A stretch of 64,000 nucleotides of DNA. Origin: Motiliproteus coralliicola. GTDB lineage: Bacteria; Pseudomonadota; Gammaproteobacteria; Pseudomonadales; Balneatricaceae. The DNA lies in contig NZ_QQOH01000002.1 of NCBI RefSeq assembly GCF_003345655.1, positions 620,001-684,000 of the forward strand, given 5' to 3'. This document shows positions 1 through 8,150 of the stretch, piece by piece. The position numbers were made by a program, and so were the translations under genes. Below the pieces are notes generated by a model, which searched no databases, had not been told where the DNA came from, and worked only from the letters and a program-made list of their open reading frames with translations. Positions within the stretch are counted from its first letter, which is position 1. The number at the start of each line of letters is the position of its first letter.

Positions 1-1
1 G

Positions 2-1117
2 GATAAGCTGGCGATGCTGGAGCAATCCGGCGAAAAAATGGTGCAGCAGTTCCGTGCGCTGGGGCAGCAGATCTTTGAAGACAACAGTCGCAAATTCGGC
101 TCCCAGCAGCAGGAGAAGATCCAGCATCTGCTGCAGCCGCTACGTGAGCAACTGGGCGATTTCCGTCGCCGAGTCGACGATGTCTACGACAAAGAGGCAA
201 GGGATCGTCAGGGGCTGGCGGAACAGATTAATCAGCTCAAGCAGCTCAACCTGCAGATGAGCGAAGACGCAATAAACCTGACCAACGCGCTCAAGGGTGA
301 GAACAAAACCCAGGGCAACTGGGGAGAGCTGGTGCTGGAGCGGGTGTTAGAGGAGTCCGGGCTGCGCCGGGGCTACGAGTATGAACTACAGTTAAGCACC
401 CAAAATGAAGAGGGTCGCCGACTGCAACCCGATGTCGTCATTCACCTGCCGGACCGTAAGGATATCGTCGTCGACTCCAAGGTCTCGCTGATCGCCTATG
501 AGCGCTACTGCTCCAGCGATGATGAATCCGAGCGTGAGGCAGCGTTGCGTGAACACTTGCTGTCGGTCAAGCGGCATATCAAGGGGCTGAGCGAGAAAGG
601 CTATGAATCCCTGAAGGGGGTTCGCTCCCTCGACTTCGTGTTGCTGTTTATTCCCGTGGAAGCGGCTTTTCTCACTGCCATTGAGCAGGATCGCTCGTTA
701 TTCGGTGAAGCGTTCGAACGCAATATTCTCCTGGTCAGCCCGTCAACTCTATTAGTGACACTTCGTACCATTAATAATATCTGGCGGTATGAGAAGCAAA
801 ATGCCAACGCCCAGGAGATCGCCAAGCGTGGTGGTGAACTCTATGACAAGTTTGTCGGTTTTGTCGCGGCGATGGAGGATGTGGGTAAATATATCGATCA
901 AAGCCGGCGCTCGTATGAAACTGCGATGGGGCGTCTGTCCACCGGTAAGGGGAATCTGGTCAATCGAGCCACCGCGTTGAAAAAATTGGGTGTGCGTGCC
1001 AAGAAAGATTTGCCCGAATCCTTGGTTGAAGGCAGCGAATCGGAAATTAAACCCGGCTTGGCCGGTTCCGGTTCTGATGCTGTTGAAGATAACGATTTAA
1101 CCTTGATTAAGCCCTGA
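2..1117 (+). CDS. rmuC: DNA recombination protein RmuC (5' truncated by window edge)
   Basis: The frame is open from base 2 and the true start lies outside the window, so only the C-terminal ~371 residues are seen; complete RmuC proteins are about 450-500 residues. The visible part begins in a long Gln/Glu/Arg-rich coiled-coil stretch and continues into the conserved RmuC core, with the signature TQGNWGELVLERVLEESGL around residues 99-117 and a nuclease-like segment (PDVVIHLPDRKDIVVDSK). RmuC is linked to limiting DNA inversions and rearrangements at repeats and is predicted to have a restriction-endonuclease-like fold. The acidic/Ser-rich C-tail is typical of the family. A DUF3820 gene follows 10 bp downstream and may be co-transcribed. 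Identity is confident; the molecular mechanism in this organism is inferred from the family. Confidence 0.93.
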   Translation, partial: DKLAMLEQSGEKMVQQFRALGQQIFEDNSRKFGSQQQEKIQHLLQPLREQLGDFRRRVDDVYDKEARDRQGLAEQINQLKQLNLQMSEDAINLTNALKGENKTQGNWGELVLERVLEESGLRRGYEYELQLSTQNEEGRRLQPDVVIHLPDRKDIVVDSKVSLIAYERYCSSDDESEREAALREHLLSVKRHIKGLSEKGYESLKGVRSLDFVLLFIPVEAAFLTAIEQDRSLFGEAFERNILLVSPSTLLVTLRTINNIWRYEKQNANAQEIAKRGGELYDKFVGFVAAMEDVGKYIDQSRRSYETAMGRLSTGKGNLVNRATALKKLGVRAKKDLPESLVEGSESEIKPGLAGSGSDAVEDNDLTLIKP

Positions 1118-1127
1118 GGTTATTGGC

Positions 1128-1370
1128 TTGGAATCGGTTATCGGTGATCCGGAAATCCTGCTCGAATTGGCCGTTCAACGGATGCCTTTTGGAAAGTATA
1201 AAGGCATCCTGTTGATCGATTTGCCGGAACCCTATGTGGTCTGGTTTGCGCAAAAAGGATTCCCTCAAGGGCATTTAGGAATGCAGCTGAGCCTGCTGCA
1301 CGAGATTAAAGTGAACGGTCTGGAATCACTGGTCAGGGCTTGTGCAGAAGATTTGAAACCGCATCGCTAA
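1128..1370 (+). CDS. DUF3820 family protein
   Basis: An 80-residue protein matching the DUF3820 family (sometimes labelled putative quorum-sensing-regulated virulence factor) through the core QRMPFGKYKG, LIDLPEPYVVWF and KGFPQGHLG. The biochemical role of the family is not established. The likely start is TTG at 1128, because no ATG precedes the conserved core; a weak purine-rich ribosome site lies just after the rmuC stop. It sits 10 bp downstream of rmuC on the same strand, so co-transcription is likely. Length is normal for the family. Confidence 0.75.
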   Translation: MESVIGDPEILLELAVQRMPFGKYKGILLIDLPEPYVVWFAQKGFPQGHLGMQLSLLHEIKVNGLESLVRACAEDLKPHR

Positions 1371-1716
1371 ACCTAAAAAGGCACAACAGTATCGTTTCGT
1401 CACTCCAAATTAACGATAGGCAGTAAGCGTTGATGGTTTTAGGACTGTAATCCGAACAGTCGAAACTAATATGCCACGCCTCTGTGCTGGCCCTGGAATT
1501 GGAGGAATGGTATCTCTGATCTCTTGTTGCTGATGCCCAGAGCAGTTACTCGGTAGCGCTGGTGTTTCAAATTTTCTGAACAGCTGGCGGGTGGAAGCAG
1601 CCGAAGCTCGCTGGTTTCAGCACCATAGCTGTGTATAATCATTGACAGATAACAAAAGGGTGGTCCGGATGTAGGCCATTCGAAGCTGAGCACCCAAGGG
1701 TGTATAGGAACAAGCG
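1371..1716. other. intergenic region, no gene seen
   Basis: 346 bp between the DUF3820 gene and the XRE-cupin regulator. No convincing reading frame, tRNA or strong terminator is visible. A short hairpin (CACCC-aa-GGGTG, about 1690-1701) and a ribosome site (AGGA, 1706-1709) lie directly before the downstream gene, so the region presumably holds that gene's promoter. Confidence 0.4.
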
Positions 1717-2265
1717 ATGAGTATTGATGTAGGTGCCCGTTTAAAAGAGGTTCGTACCCAAAAAAAGCTATCCCAGCGTGAGTTGGCTAAACGAGCGGGT
1801 GTTACCAACAGTACGATCTCATTGATTGAGCAAAACCGGGTCAGCCCATCGGTTAGTTCATTAAAGAAAGTCCTCGATGGCCTGCCGATGCAATTACAGG
1901 AATTTTTCTCCCTGGACGTTCCGGAGAAAAAGCAGGTCTTTTACCCGGCAGGAGAAATGCCCGATTTAGGCCACGGTGAAATCAGTCTCTGCCTGGTCGG
2001 CCATAACCACCCGAATCGTACCCTGTCTCTTTTACACGAAACTTACCCGCCGAATTCCGATACCGGATCGGAAATGTTGACCCATGACGGTCAAGAAGGT
2101 GGCGTTATTGTTCAGGGTGAAATTGAACTCACCGTGGATGGGGAAATAAAAGTACTTTCTCCGGGTGATGGTTATTTCTTCGACAGTAATCTCCCACACC
2201 GTTTCCGTAATATTGGCGATGTGGATTGCGTAATCGTCAGTGCAAACAACCCGCCGTCGCTATAA
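1717..2265 (+). CDS. XRE-family regulator with C-terminal cupin domain (PuuR-like)
   Basis: 182 residues. Residues about 7-61 form a classical XRE helix-turn-helix (LSQRELAKRAGVTNSTISLI). Residues about 100-178 form a single cupin_2 domain (GEIELTVDGE, LSPGDGYFFDSNLPHRF). This is the layout of PuuR, the putrescine-utilisation repressor, and of related small-molecule-sensing regulators; the ligand here cannot be read from sequence. The ATG at 1717 has an AGGA box 7 bp upstream. The gene is monocistronic: it has its own promoter region and is followed by a strong terminator. No polyamine genes lie nearby, so the PuuR name would be over-specific. Confidence 0.85.
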   Translation: MSIDVGARLKEVRTQKKLSQRELAKRAGVTNSTISLIEQNRVSPSVSSLKKVLDGLPMQLQEFFSLDVPEKKQVFYPAGEMPDLGHGEISLCLVGHNHPNRTLSLLHETYPPNSDTGSEMLTHDGQEGGVIVQGEIELTVDGEIKVLSPGDGYFFDSNLPHRFRNIGDVDCVIVSANNPPSL

Positions 2266-2290
2266 CAGTTTCTGGTTGTTTTTTAAACAA

Positions 2291-2312
2291 GGCGCCTTAA
2301 GGCGCCTTTTTT
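2291..2312 (+). terminator. rho-independent terminator after the XRE-cupin gene
   Basis: A perfect palindrome GGCGCCTTAAGGCGCC (2291-2306) is followed directly by six T residues, 25 bp after the stop codon. It isolates the regulator gene from ftsA. Confidence 0.9.
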
Positions 2313-2545
2313 ATTTATGCTGATCCGGCAAATGGGATGAAAAAAAATTCCGCCTTAGGGTTAAGGGCGGCAAAGTGTTGCCGATAGGAATAATAATGAA
2401 ATAAACCGCCGATAAAGATTGACGGTTTAATAAAGGTTTATAAAATAGCGCGCCGCCAGTTAAAGTTGGAAAGATAATTGCATTTGACTTAGCTAGCGTG
2501 ACTTATTTAGCCCGACTTAACTGATTACCAGATTCAAGACTGTCC

Positions 2546-3808
2546 ATGCTGGAACTAGACAAATCGATGATCGTCGCCCTCGATATCGGCACCTCCAAGG
2601 TGGTGGCGCTGGTGGGAGAAGTGGGCCCGGATGGCACGATCGAAGTGGTCGGTATCGGTTCGCACCCATCCCGGGGTCTGAAGAAAGGGGTGGTGGTCAA
2701 TATCGAGTCGACCGTGCATTCGATCCAACGGGCCGTGGAAGAGGCCGAGCTGATGGCCGGCTGCAAGATCCACTCGGTCACGGTAGGTATCGCCGGTAGC
2801 CATATCAGTTCGATGAACTCCCACGGTATTGTCGCGATCCGCGACGGTGAAGTGGTCGAGCAGGACCTGGACCGGGTTATCGACGCGGCTCGCGCTGTCG
2901 CGATTCCGGCGGATCAGAAGATCCTCCATATCCTGCCGCAGGAATACGTGATCGATAACGAAGAGGGGATCAAGGAACCGCTGGGGATGTCCGGTATCCG
3001 CCTCGAAGCCAAGGTCCACCTGGTCACCGGCGCGGTCAACGCGGCCCAGAATATCGACAAGTGCGTCCAGCGTTGCGGCCTGGAAGTCGACAACATGGTG
3101 CTCGAGCAGGTTGCCTCAAGCTACGCGGTGCTGACCGAGGACGAAAAAGAACTCGGCGTCTGCATGGTCGATATCGGCGGCGGCACCACTGACATCGCGA
3201 TCTTCACTGGCGGTGCTATTCGCCATACCGCGGTGATCCCGATCGCCGGCGATCAGGTCACCAGCGATATCGCCATGGCATTGCGGACCCCGACCCCGCA
3301 CGCCGAAGACCTGAAGATCAAATACGCCTGTGCACTGGCACAACTGGCCAGTGCCGACCAAGTGGTCAAGGTGCCGAGCATCGGTGATCGCCCGCCGCGG
3401 GATCTGAGCTGCCAGGCCCTGGCCGAAGTGGTCGAGCCTCGTTACGACGAGCTGTTCTCACTGGTTCAGGCCGAACTGCGTCGCAGCGGTTTCGAAGACC
3501 TGGTTGCGGCCGGTATCGTGCTGACCGGCGGCACCGCGCGGATGGAAGGCGCGGTAGAACTGGCCGAGGAGATTTTCCATATGCCGGTTCGACTGGCCAA
3601 GCCGCAGGGCGTGGTTGGATTGGAAGATATTCTGCATAGCTCGATCTACGCCACCGGCGTGGGTCTGCTGCAGTATGCCGAGAAAGAGCTGCCGGCTAAC
3701 GGTGGTTCGGCGATGGATGGGCGCCGCCTGCCGGGTATTGACCCGCAATTGGCCAACCGGCGCAATGTGATCAGTCGGATGAAGGGCTGGTTTCAGAACA
3801 ATTTTTAG
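2546..3808 (+). CDS. ftsA: cell division protein FtsA
   Basis: 420 residues, the same length as E. coli FtsA. This actin-fold ATPase anchors FtsZ filaments to the inner membrane and recruits late divisome proteins. Visible motifs are the phosphate-1 loop DIGTSKV (residues 13-19), the FtsA-specific 1C domain, the second phosphate loop DIGGGTTDIA (about 207-216), the adenosine motif LTGGTARMEG, and a C-terminal amphipathic helix (NVISRMKGWFQNNF) that would bind membrane. Normally ftsA follows ddl-ftsQ in the dcw cluster; here it follows an unrelated regulator and a 280-bp gap, so it must have its own promoter. The ribosome site before the ATG is weak. Confidence 0.97.
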   Translation: MLELDKSMIVALDIGTSKVVALVGEVGPDGTIEVVGIGSHPSRGLKKGVVVNIESTVHSIQRAVEEAELMAGCKIHSVTVGIAGSHISSMNSHGIVAIRDGEVVEQDLDRVIDAARAVAIPADQKILHILPQEYVIDNEEGIKEPLGMSGIRLEAKVHLVTGAVNAAQNIDKCVQRCGLEVDNMVLEQVASSYAVLTEDEKELGVCMVDIGGGTTDIAIFTGGAIRHTAVIPIAGDQVTSDIAMALRTPTPHAEDLKIKYACALAQLASADQVVKVPSIGDRPPRDLSCQALAEVVEPRYDELFSLVQAELRRSGFEDLVAAGIVLTGGTARMEGAVELAEEIFHMPVRLAKPQGVVGLEDILHSSIYATGVGLLQYAEKELPANGGSAMDGRRLPGIDPQLANRRNVISRMKGWFQNNF

Positions 3809-3922
3809 CGGCTGCAAGTCGCACCAAACACCCGCATGAGGTGTGAAAAGAAATAACTATAAGGCCAGGAAAGGCCAGAGCGTATTACACAAGTTAAGAA
3901 ATAGGTTTAAGGGGAGAAGACA

Positions 3923-5134
3923 ATGTTTGAACTGGTAGATCACGTACCGCAGAACGCCGTGATTAAAGTGATCGGTGTTGGCGGCGGCGGTGGTAATGCG
4001 GTTCAGCATATGCTGACCAGCGAAATTGAAGGCGTCGATTTTATCTGCGCCAACACCGATGCCCAGGCGCTACAGAACCTGACCGAAGCCAGCGTGCTGC
4101 ATATCGGCGGAGAGCTGACCAAAGGGCTGGGTGCCGGTGCTAATCCGGAGATCGGTCGTCAGGCGGCGATCGAAGACCGTGAGCGGATTGCCGAAATGTT
4201 GCATGGCGCGGATATGGTGTTTATCACCGCCGGCATGGGCGGCGGTACCGGAACCGGTGGCGCGCCGATCGTGGCGGAGATTGCCAAAGAACTGGGCATT
4301 CTGACCGTTGCCGTGGTGACCAAGCCGTTCCCGTTTGAAGGTCGCCGCCGTATGGGTGTGGCCGACGAGGGACTGAAGGCGCTGGCTGAGAGCGTCGACT
4401 CGCTGATCACCATTCCGAATGAAAAGCTGCTGAAGGTGATGGGCCCCAGCGCCAAGCTGACCGACGCCTTCAAAGAAGCCAATGGTGTACTGCAGGGTGC
4501 CGTACAGGGAATTGCCGATCTGATTATCCGTCCTGGCATGATCAACGTCGACTTTGCCGACGTGAAGACCGTGATGTCGGAGATGGGCATGGCGATGATG
4601 GGCACCGGCTTTGCCACTGGTGCAGATCGTGCCCGCGAAGCGGCCGAAGCGGCGATCCGCTGCCCGTTGCTGGAAGATATCAACCTCCAGGGCGCGCGCG
4701 GCATTCTGGTCAATATCACCGCGGGTCTGGACCTGAGCCTGGGTGAGTTCAGCGAGGTGGGCGACACCATCGAAGAGTTCGCCTCCGACAATGCGACCGT
4801 GGTAGTCGGTACAGTAATCGATCCGGAGATGACCGAAGAGCTGCGGGTTACTGTGGTAGCGACCGGCCTGGGTAATCGTGAAGCGACTCCGATGCAGGTC
4901 GTATCCAACAAGGCCAAGACAACCAAGAGTGATGGCACTCTGGATTTTAACCAGCTGGAGCTGCCGACGGTTAATCGTGAAAAGGGTCGTGTGTCCCGCA
5001 ACGTGGCAGAAAAGCCGCAAGCACAACCGCAATCCAAGCCGATGCCCACTCAAATGGAGCTGGGTAAAACCGGTACCGACGACGATCTGGAATACCTGGA
5101 TATCCCAGCCTTCCTACGTCGCCAAGCCGATTGA
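3923..5134 (+). CDS. ftsZ: cell division protein FtsZ
   Basis: 403 residues. The tubulin-like GTPase that polymerises into the Z ring at mid-cell. The GTP-binding tubulin signature GGGTGTG is at residues 106-112, the T7 synergy loop (NVDFADVKTVM) is present, a Gln/Pro/Lys-rich variable linker follows the core, and the conserved C-terminal peptide LDIPAFLRRQ that binds FtsA and ZipA is intact. A strong ribosome site (AGGGGAGA, about 3910-3917) precedes the ATG. It lies 114 bp after ftsA. The usual downstream neighbour lpxC is missing; a terminator and a tRNA follow instead. Confidence 0.98.
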   Translation: MFELVDHVPQNAVIKVIGVGGGGGNAVQHMLTSEIEGVDFICANTDAQALQNLTEASVLHIGGELTKGLGAGANPEIGRQAAIEDRERIAEMLHGADMVFITAGMGGGTGTGGAPIVAEIAKELGILTVAVVTKPFPFEGRRRMGVADEGLKALAESVDSLITIPNEKLLKVMGPSAKLTDAFKEANGVLQGAVQGIADLIIRPGMINVDFADVKTVMSEMGMAMMGTGFATGADRAREAAEAAIRCPLLEDINLQGARGILVNITAGLDLSLGEFSEVGDTIEEFASDNATVVVGTVIDPEMTEELRVTVVATGLGNREATPMQVVSNKAKTTKSDGTLDFNQLELPTVNREKGRVSRNVAEKPQAQPQSKPMPTQMELGKTGTDDDLEYLDIPAFLRRQAD

Positions 5135-5150
5135 TTCGGTAGGTTTTTCG

Positions 5151-5191
5151 AGCCCGGGGGCTACCTTCTTCCCAGCTCCTGGGCTTTTTTT
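5151..5191 (+). terminator. ftsZ terminator
   Basis: A 12-bp stem (5151-5162 with 5174-5185, fully paired with two G-U wobbles), an 11-nt loop, then six to seven T residues. It lies 16 bp after the ftsZ stop and closes the ftsAZ unit. Confidence 0.88.
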
Positions 5192-5374
5192 ATCCAAATA
5201 GCCTCGGTAACAAAGATGCTGCTGAAAAAGTTGCAAAAAAACCTGCCGAATCGCTGCTTTGGGTTTGCCTTTTTCAGGTCATTCATTTAAATTACGCGCT
5301 CCTCGAAACCGAGGGCAACGTCGAAGTTTACGGCGACGCTAAACATCCGCTGCGATGAACGTAAACAACAAAAC

Positions 5375-5462
5375 GGTGAGGTGTCCGAGTGGTCGAAGGA
5401 GCACGCCTGGAAAGTGTGTATGTCGAAAGGCATCGAGGGTTCGAATCCCTCCCTCACCGCCA
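5375..5462 (+). tRNA. tRNA-Ser(GGA)
   Basis: 88 nt including an encoded CCA end. The acceptor stem GGTGAGG pairs with CCTCACC (5452-5458), the anticodon stem CACGC/GTGTG encloses loop CTGGAAA with anticodon GGA (reads UCC), a long variable arm typical of class II tRNA-Ser is present, and the T arm carries GGTTCGAATCC. The discriminator base is G, as expected for serine tRNAs. It is a single-gene unit between ftsZ and metA. Confidence 0.95.
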
Positions 5463-5818
5463 CTTCTTTTTTCTCTTTATTGCTTAAACCCAACTTCCTG
5501 TTAAGTCGCTAGGCTGTTCAAGCTGCGGTGCATTTGCGTGCTTTGATTTCGGCACTGGCGAGTCGTCCGTTGTGGATCCTCAAGCGGTACGAGTTCTCCT
5601 ATCCCTCCTAAAAAAGCCGCGATTGTCAGATTAGTTTCGCTAGATCAGCGGCTGGAAATCCGCCTGAGGATAGCCATCAAGGCTTGAATTGGTGAATCAA
5701 GCAGTTCAGCTATTCGATCAACTTTTTAGTCAACTATGTCCTGTACATGACTTGCTTGGGCTGGTTGCTATAAGCTGTCGTATGGCTCTGAAGTTGATCT
5801 CTTTACGGATGGATAATT
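5463..5818. other. intergenic region upstream of metA
   Basis: 356 bp with no supported gene. An inverted repeat AGCCGC...GCGGCT lies at about 5616-5655. I found neither tandem MetJ boxes (AGACGTCT-like) nor a SAM riboswitch motif, so how metA is controlled is not evident. Confidence 0.4.
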
Positions 5819-6733
5819 ATGCCGATAAAAATTCCGGACCTGTTACCTGCTGTGGATGTGCTTGGGTCAGAGAATATTTTTGTCATGACCGAAACCCGGG
5901 CCATGCACCAGGATATTCGTCCGATCAAGCTGATCATCCTGAACTTGATGCCCAAGAAGATAGAAACAGAAAACCAGCTGATCAGGCTGCTGTCGAATAC
6001 CCCCTTGCAGATCGATATTGAATTACTGCGTATCGATCAACGGGAGAGCAAGAACACCCCGGCCAAACACCTGAACAGTTTCTATCGCAGCTTCGAGCAG
6101 ATTAAAGATAACTATTATGACGGGATGATCATTACCGGGGCGCCGCTGGGGCTGACGGATTTCGAAGATATCGTCTACTGGGACAGGGTGGAGGAGGTCA
6201 TCCACTGGACACGTGATCATGTGACCTCGACGATGTTTCTCTGCTGGGCGGTGCAGGCCGCTTTAAAGGTGCTCTTTGATCTGCCCAAACAGACTCGGCA
6301 GCAAAAGCTGTCGGGCGTCTATGGCCATCAGATTCTGGTGCAGCACGATCCGTTGATCCGCGGTTTTGATGATCAGTTTCTGGTACCTCAGTCCCGTAAC
6401 GCGGCTTTTCCGGTGAGCTTCATCAATAACCATACCGACCTGCACTTGCTCGCCAGTTCAGAGGAAGCCGGGGCTTATCTGATGGCCAGCAGTGACCGGC
6501 GTCAGGTTTATGTAACCGGTCACCCGGAATATGATGCGGAGACGCTGGCGCAGGAGTATTGGCGCGATAAGGACGCAGGCCTGGATCCTGCGGTTCCGCT
6601 CAACTATTTTCCCGACGATGATCCTGAAGCGAAACCGAGAAACAAATGGCGTAGCCATGCCAATCTTCTGTTCGCTAACTGGCTGAATTACTACGTTTAC
6701 CAGATAACCCCCTACGAGCTTGGGGCGGAATAG
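5819..6733 (+). CDS. metA: homoserine O-succinyltransferase MetA
   Basis: 304 residues. Catalyses acylation of L-homoserine, the first committed step of methionine synthesis, in the cytoplasm. The catalytic Cys is residue 142 in [10 protein letters not shown]; the His-Glu pair is H235 and E237 in GHPEYD. Residue 111 is Gly in TGAPLGL; in this family Gly at that place goes with succinyl-CoA use and Glu with acetyl-CoA use, which supports succinyltransferase activity. Length matches E. coli MetA (309). It is monocistronic and closed by a terminator. Confidence 0.96.
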   Translation: MPIKIPDLLPAVDVLGSENIFVMTETRAMHQDIRPIKLIILNLMPKKIETENQLIRLLSNTPLQIDIELLRIDQRESKNTPAKHLNSFYRSFEQIKDNYYDGMIITGAPLGLTDFEDIVYWDRVEEVIHWTRDHVTSTMFLCWAVQAALKVLFDLPKQTRQQKLSGVYGHQILVQHDPLIRGFDDQFLVPQSRNAAFPVSFINNHTDLHLLASSEEAGAYLMASSDRRQVYVTGHPEYDAETLAQEYWRDKDAGLDPAVPLNYFPDDDPEAKPRNKWRSHANLLFANWLNYYVYQITPYELGAE

Positions 6734-6756
6734 ATCTTTAGATCTGAGATCAATAC

Positions 6757-6780
6757 AAAAGGAGGCCTCGCCTCCTTTTT
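6757..6780 (+). terminator. metA terminator
   Basis: Stem GGAGGC (6761-6766) with GCCTCC (6770-6775), a 3-nt loop, flanked by A and T runs (AAAA before, T run after), about 25 bp beyond the metA stop. The A/T flanks suggest it could work on both strands. Confidence 0.88.
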
Positions 6781-6968
6781 TCGTTCTGGGGGCTCAAAAA
6801 AGACTTCGCTGGAATGCAGGGGCCGCCACGGCTGTTCGCCCGGTAGCCGCGCGATGGATTCCTAACCTCAACTGATGTCCGGTCTGTGCTCTCAAACCAT
6901 GACTGTACCGATCATCTTGGATTGGATAAGCCAGGTTAATACGTTGATTTATTAGTGTTAAAAAGATC

Positions 6969-6988
6969 TATGCCGAAAAGTAACCGGT
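6969..6988 (+). promoter_or_regulatory. candidate operator of the sulfonate operon (20-bp repeat, copy 1)
   Basis: The 20-mer TATGCCGAAAAGTAACCGGT lies about 100 bp upstream of cuyA. The same 20 bases, identical and in the same orientation, occur at 13906-13925 just upstream of the LysR gene that follows this operon. Identity over 20 bases at two promoter positions is best explained as the binding site of that LysR regulator. Binding is inferred. Confidence 0.6.
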
Positions 6989-7089
6989 TGTGTCAAAAAC
7001 GGCATTGGTCATCGGAAGTTAGCTGCTTTTATGATGGTTACATGCTCAATTTTGGCTTGAGACCACAATAATAAACAAAGGTAACTCCG

Positions 7090-8103
7090 ATGCATTTGTC
7101 CCGTTTTCCCCGCCTCCACTTTGCCCACCTAGCCACGCCGCTCGAACCCATGGAAAGCTTAAGCAAGCACTTGGGTGGCCCAACGTTATGGATCAAGCGC
7201 GATGACTGCACTGGCTTGGCCGGTGGCGGTAACAAGACCCGTAAGCTCGAATTCCTGATGGGCGATGCGGTGGCGCAGGGGGCGGATACGATCATTACCC
7301 AGGGGGCGACCCAGTCCAACCATGCCCGTCAGACCGCTGCCATCGCGACCAAGATGGGAATGGCGTGCCATATCCTGCTGGAGGATCGTACCGGCAGTAA
7401 GGATGTGGATTACAACTACAACGGCAACGTGCTGCTGGACCAGCTGTTTGGTGCATCGCTGAGCAAGTTTCCCGCTGCCACCGATATGAATGCGGCGATG
7501 GAAACGCTGGCCGAAAAGCTACGCGCCGAGGGTAAGAAGCCCTACATTATCCCTGGCGGCGGCTCCAACCCGGTGGGGGCGCTGGGTTATGTCAACGCGG
7601 CGATGGAGCTGTTGACCCAGGCTAACGATCGCGGCCTGAAGATCGACCGGGTGGTCCATGCCACCGGTAGTGCCGGTACCCAGGCGGGCCTGGTGACGGG
7701 GCTGGCGGCGACCAACAGCCAGATACCGGTATTGGGTATCGGTGTTCGGGTTCCCCGCGAAACTCAGGAGGCCAATGTATTCCGGTTGGCCGAACATACT
7801 GCCGAGCACTTGGGCATTGCCGGGGTGGTCAAGCGTGAAGATGTGGTTGCCAACTGTGACTATGTCGGCGACGGTTACGGCATTCCGACCGACAGCGCGA
7901 TGGAAGCGATCGAGCTGTTTGCCCGCCACGAATCGATCCTGTTGGATCCGGTTTATTCCGCCAAAGGGGCGGCGGGTCTGATCGACCTGATCCGCAAGGG
8001 CCACTTCGACAAGGATGAGAACATCGTGTTCCTGCACACCGGCGGCAGCCAGGCGTTGTTCGGCTACCGTGAGGCATTTGGGTTCGCCGATTACGACGCC
8101 TAA
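7090..8103 (+). CDS. cuyA: L-cysteate sulfo-lyase (CuyA-type), D-cysteine desulfhydrase family
   Basis: 337 residues, a PLP enzyme of the ACC deaminase/D-cysteine desulfhydrase fold. CuyA splits cysteate to pyruvate, sulfite and ammonium in marine bacteria. The PLP lysine is expected at K49 in [11 protein letters not shown]; other conserved blocks are [15 protein letters not shown], the phosphate-binding [11 protein letters not shown] and the C-terminal [12 protein letters not shown]. The overall sequence and length resemble characterised CuyA rather than enterobacterial DcyD, and the neighbours (HpsN-like dehydrogenase, racemase) fit sulfonate use. The start has an AAGG site. First gene of a five-gene same-strand cluster. 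D-cysteine or D-cysteate cannot be excluded as substrate. Confidence 0.85.
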   Translation: MHLSRFPRLHFAHLATPLEPMESLSKHLGGPTLWIKRDDCTGLAGGGNKTRKLEFLMGDAVAQGADTIITQGATQSNHARQTAAIATKMGMACHILLEDRTGSKDVDYNYNGNVLLDQLFGASLSKFPAATDMNAAMETLAEKLRAEGKKPYIIPGGGSNPVGALGYVNAAMELLTQANDRGLKIDRVVHATGSAGTQAGLVTGLAATNSQIPVLGIGVRVPRETQEANVFRLAEHTAEHLGIAGVVKREDVVANCDYVGDGYGIPTDSAMEAIELFARHESILLDPVYSAKGAAGLIDLIRKGHFDKDENIVFLHTGGSQALFGYREAFGFADYDA

Positions 8104-8150
8104 CATCATTCAAAACCGGGCCTGACAGTAAGAATAATAAGAGGTATTCC

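Noticed and set aside
4070-5053. Long leftward open frames opposite ftsZ
   Set aside because: Antisense shadows created by GC-rich codon use; His/Gln/Arg-rich translation, no family resemblance, fully inside ftsZ.
5287-5493. Leftward open frame of 68 codons
   Set aside because: It lies across the tRNA-Ser gene (5375-5462) and has no ribosome site; a by-product of the tRNA sequence.
5463-5818. MetJ box array or SAM riboswitch before metA
   Set aside because: Looked for AGACGTCT-like repeats and conserved riboswitch cores; none found beyond a weak inverted repeat.
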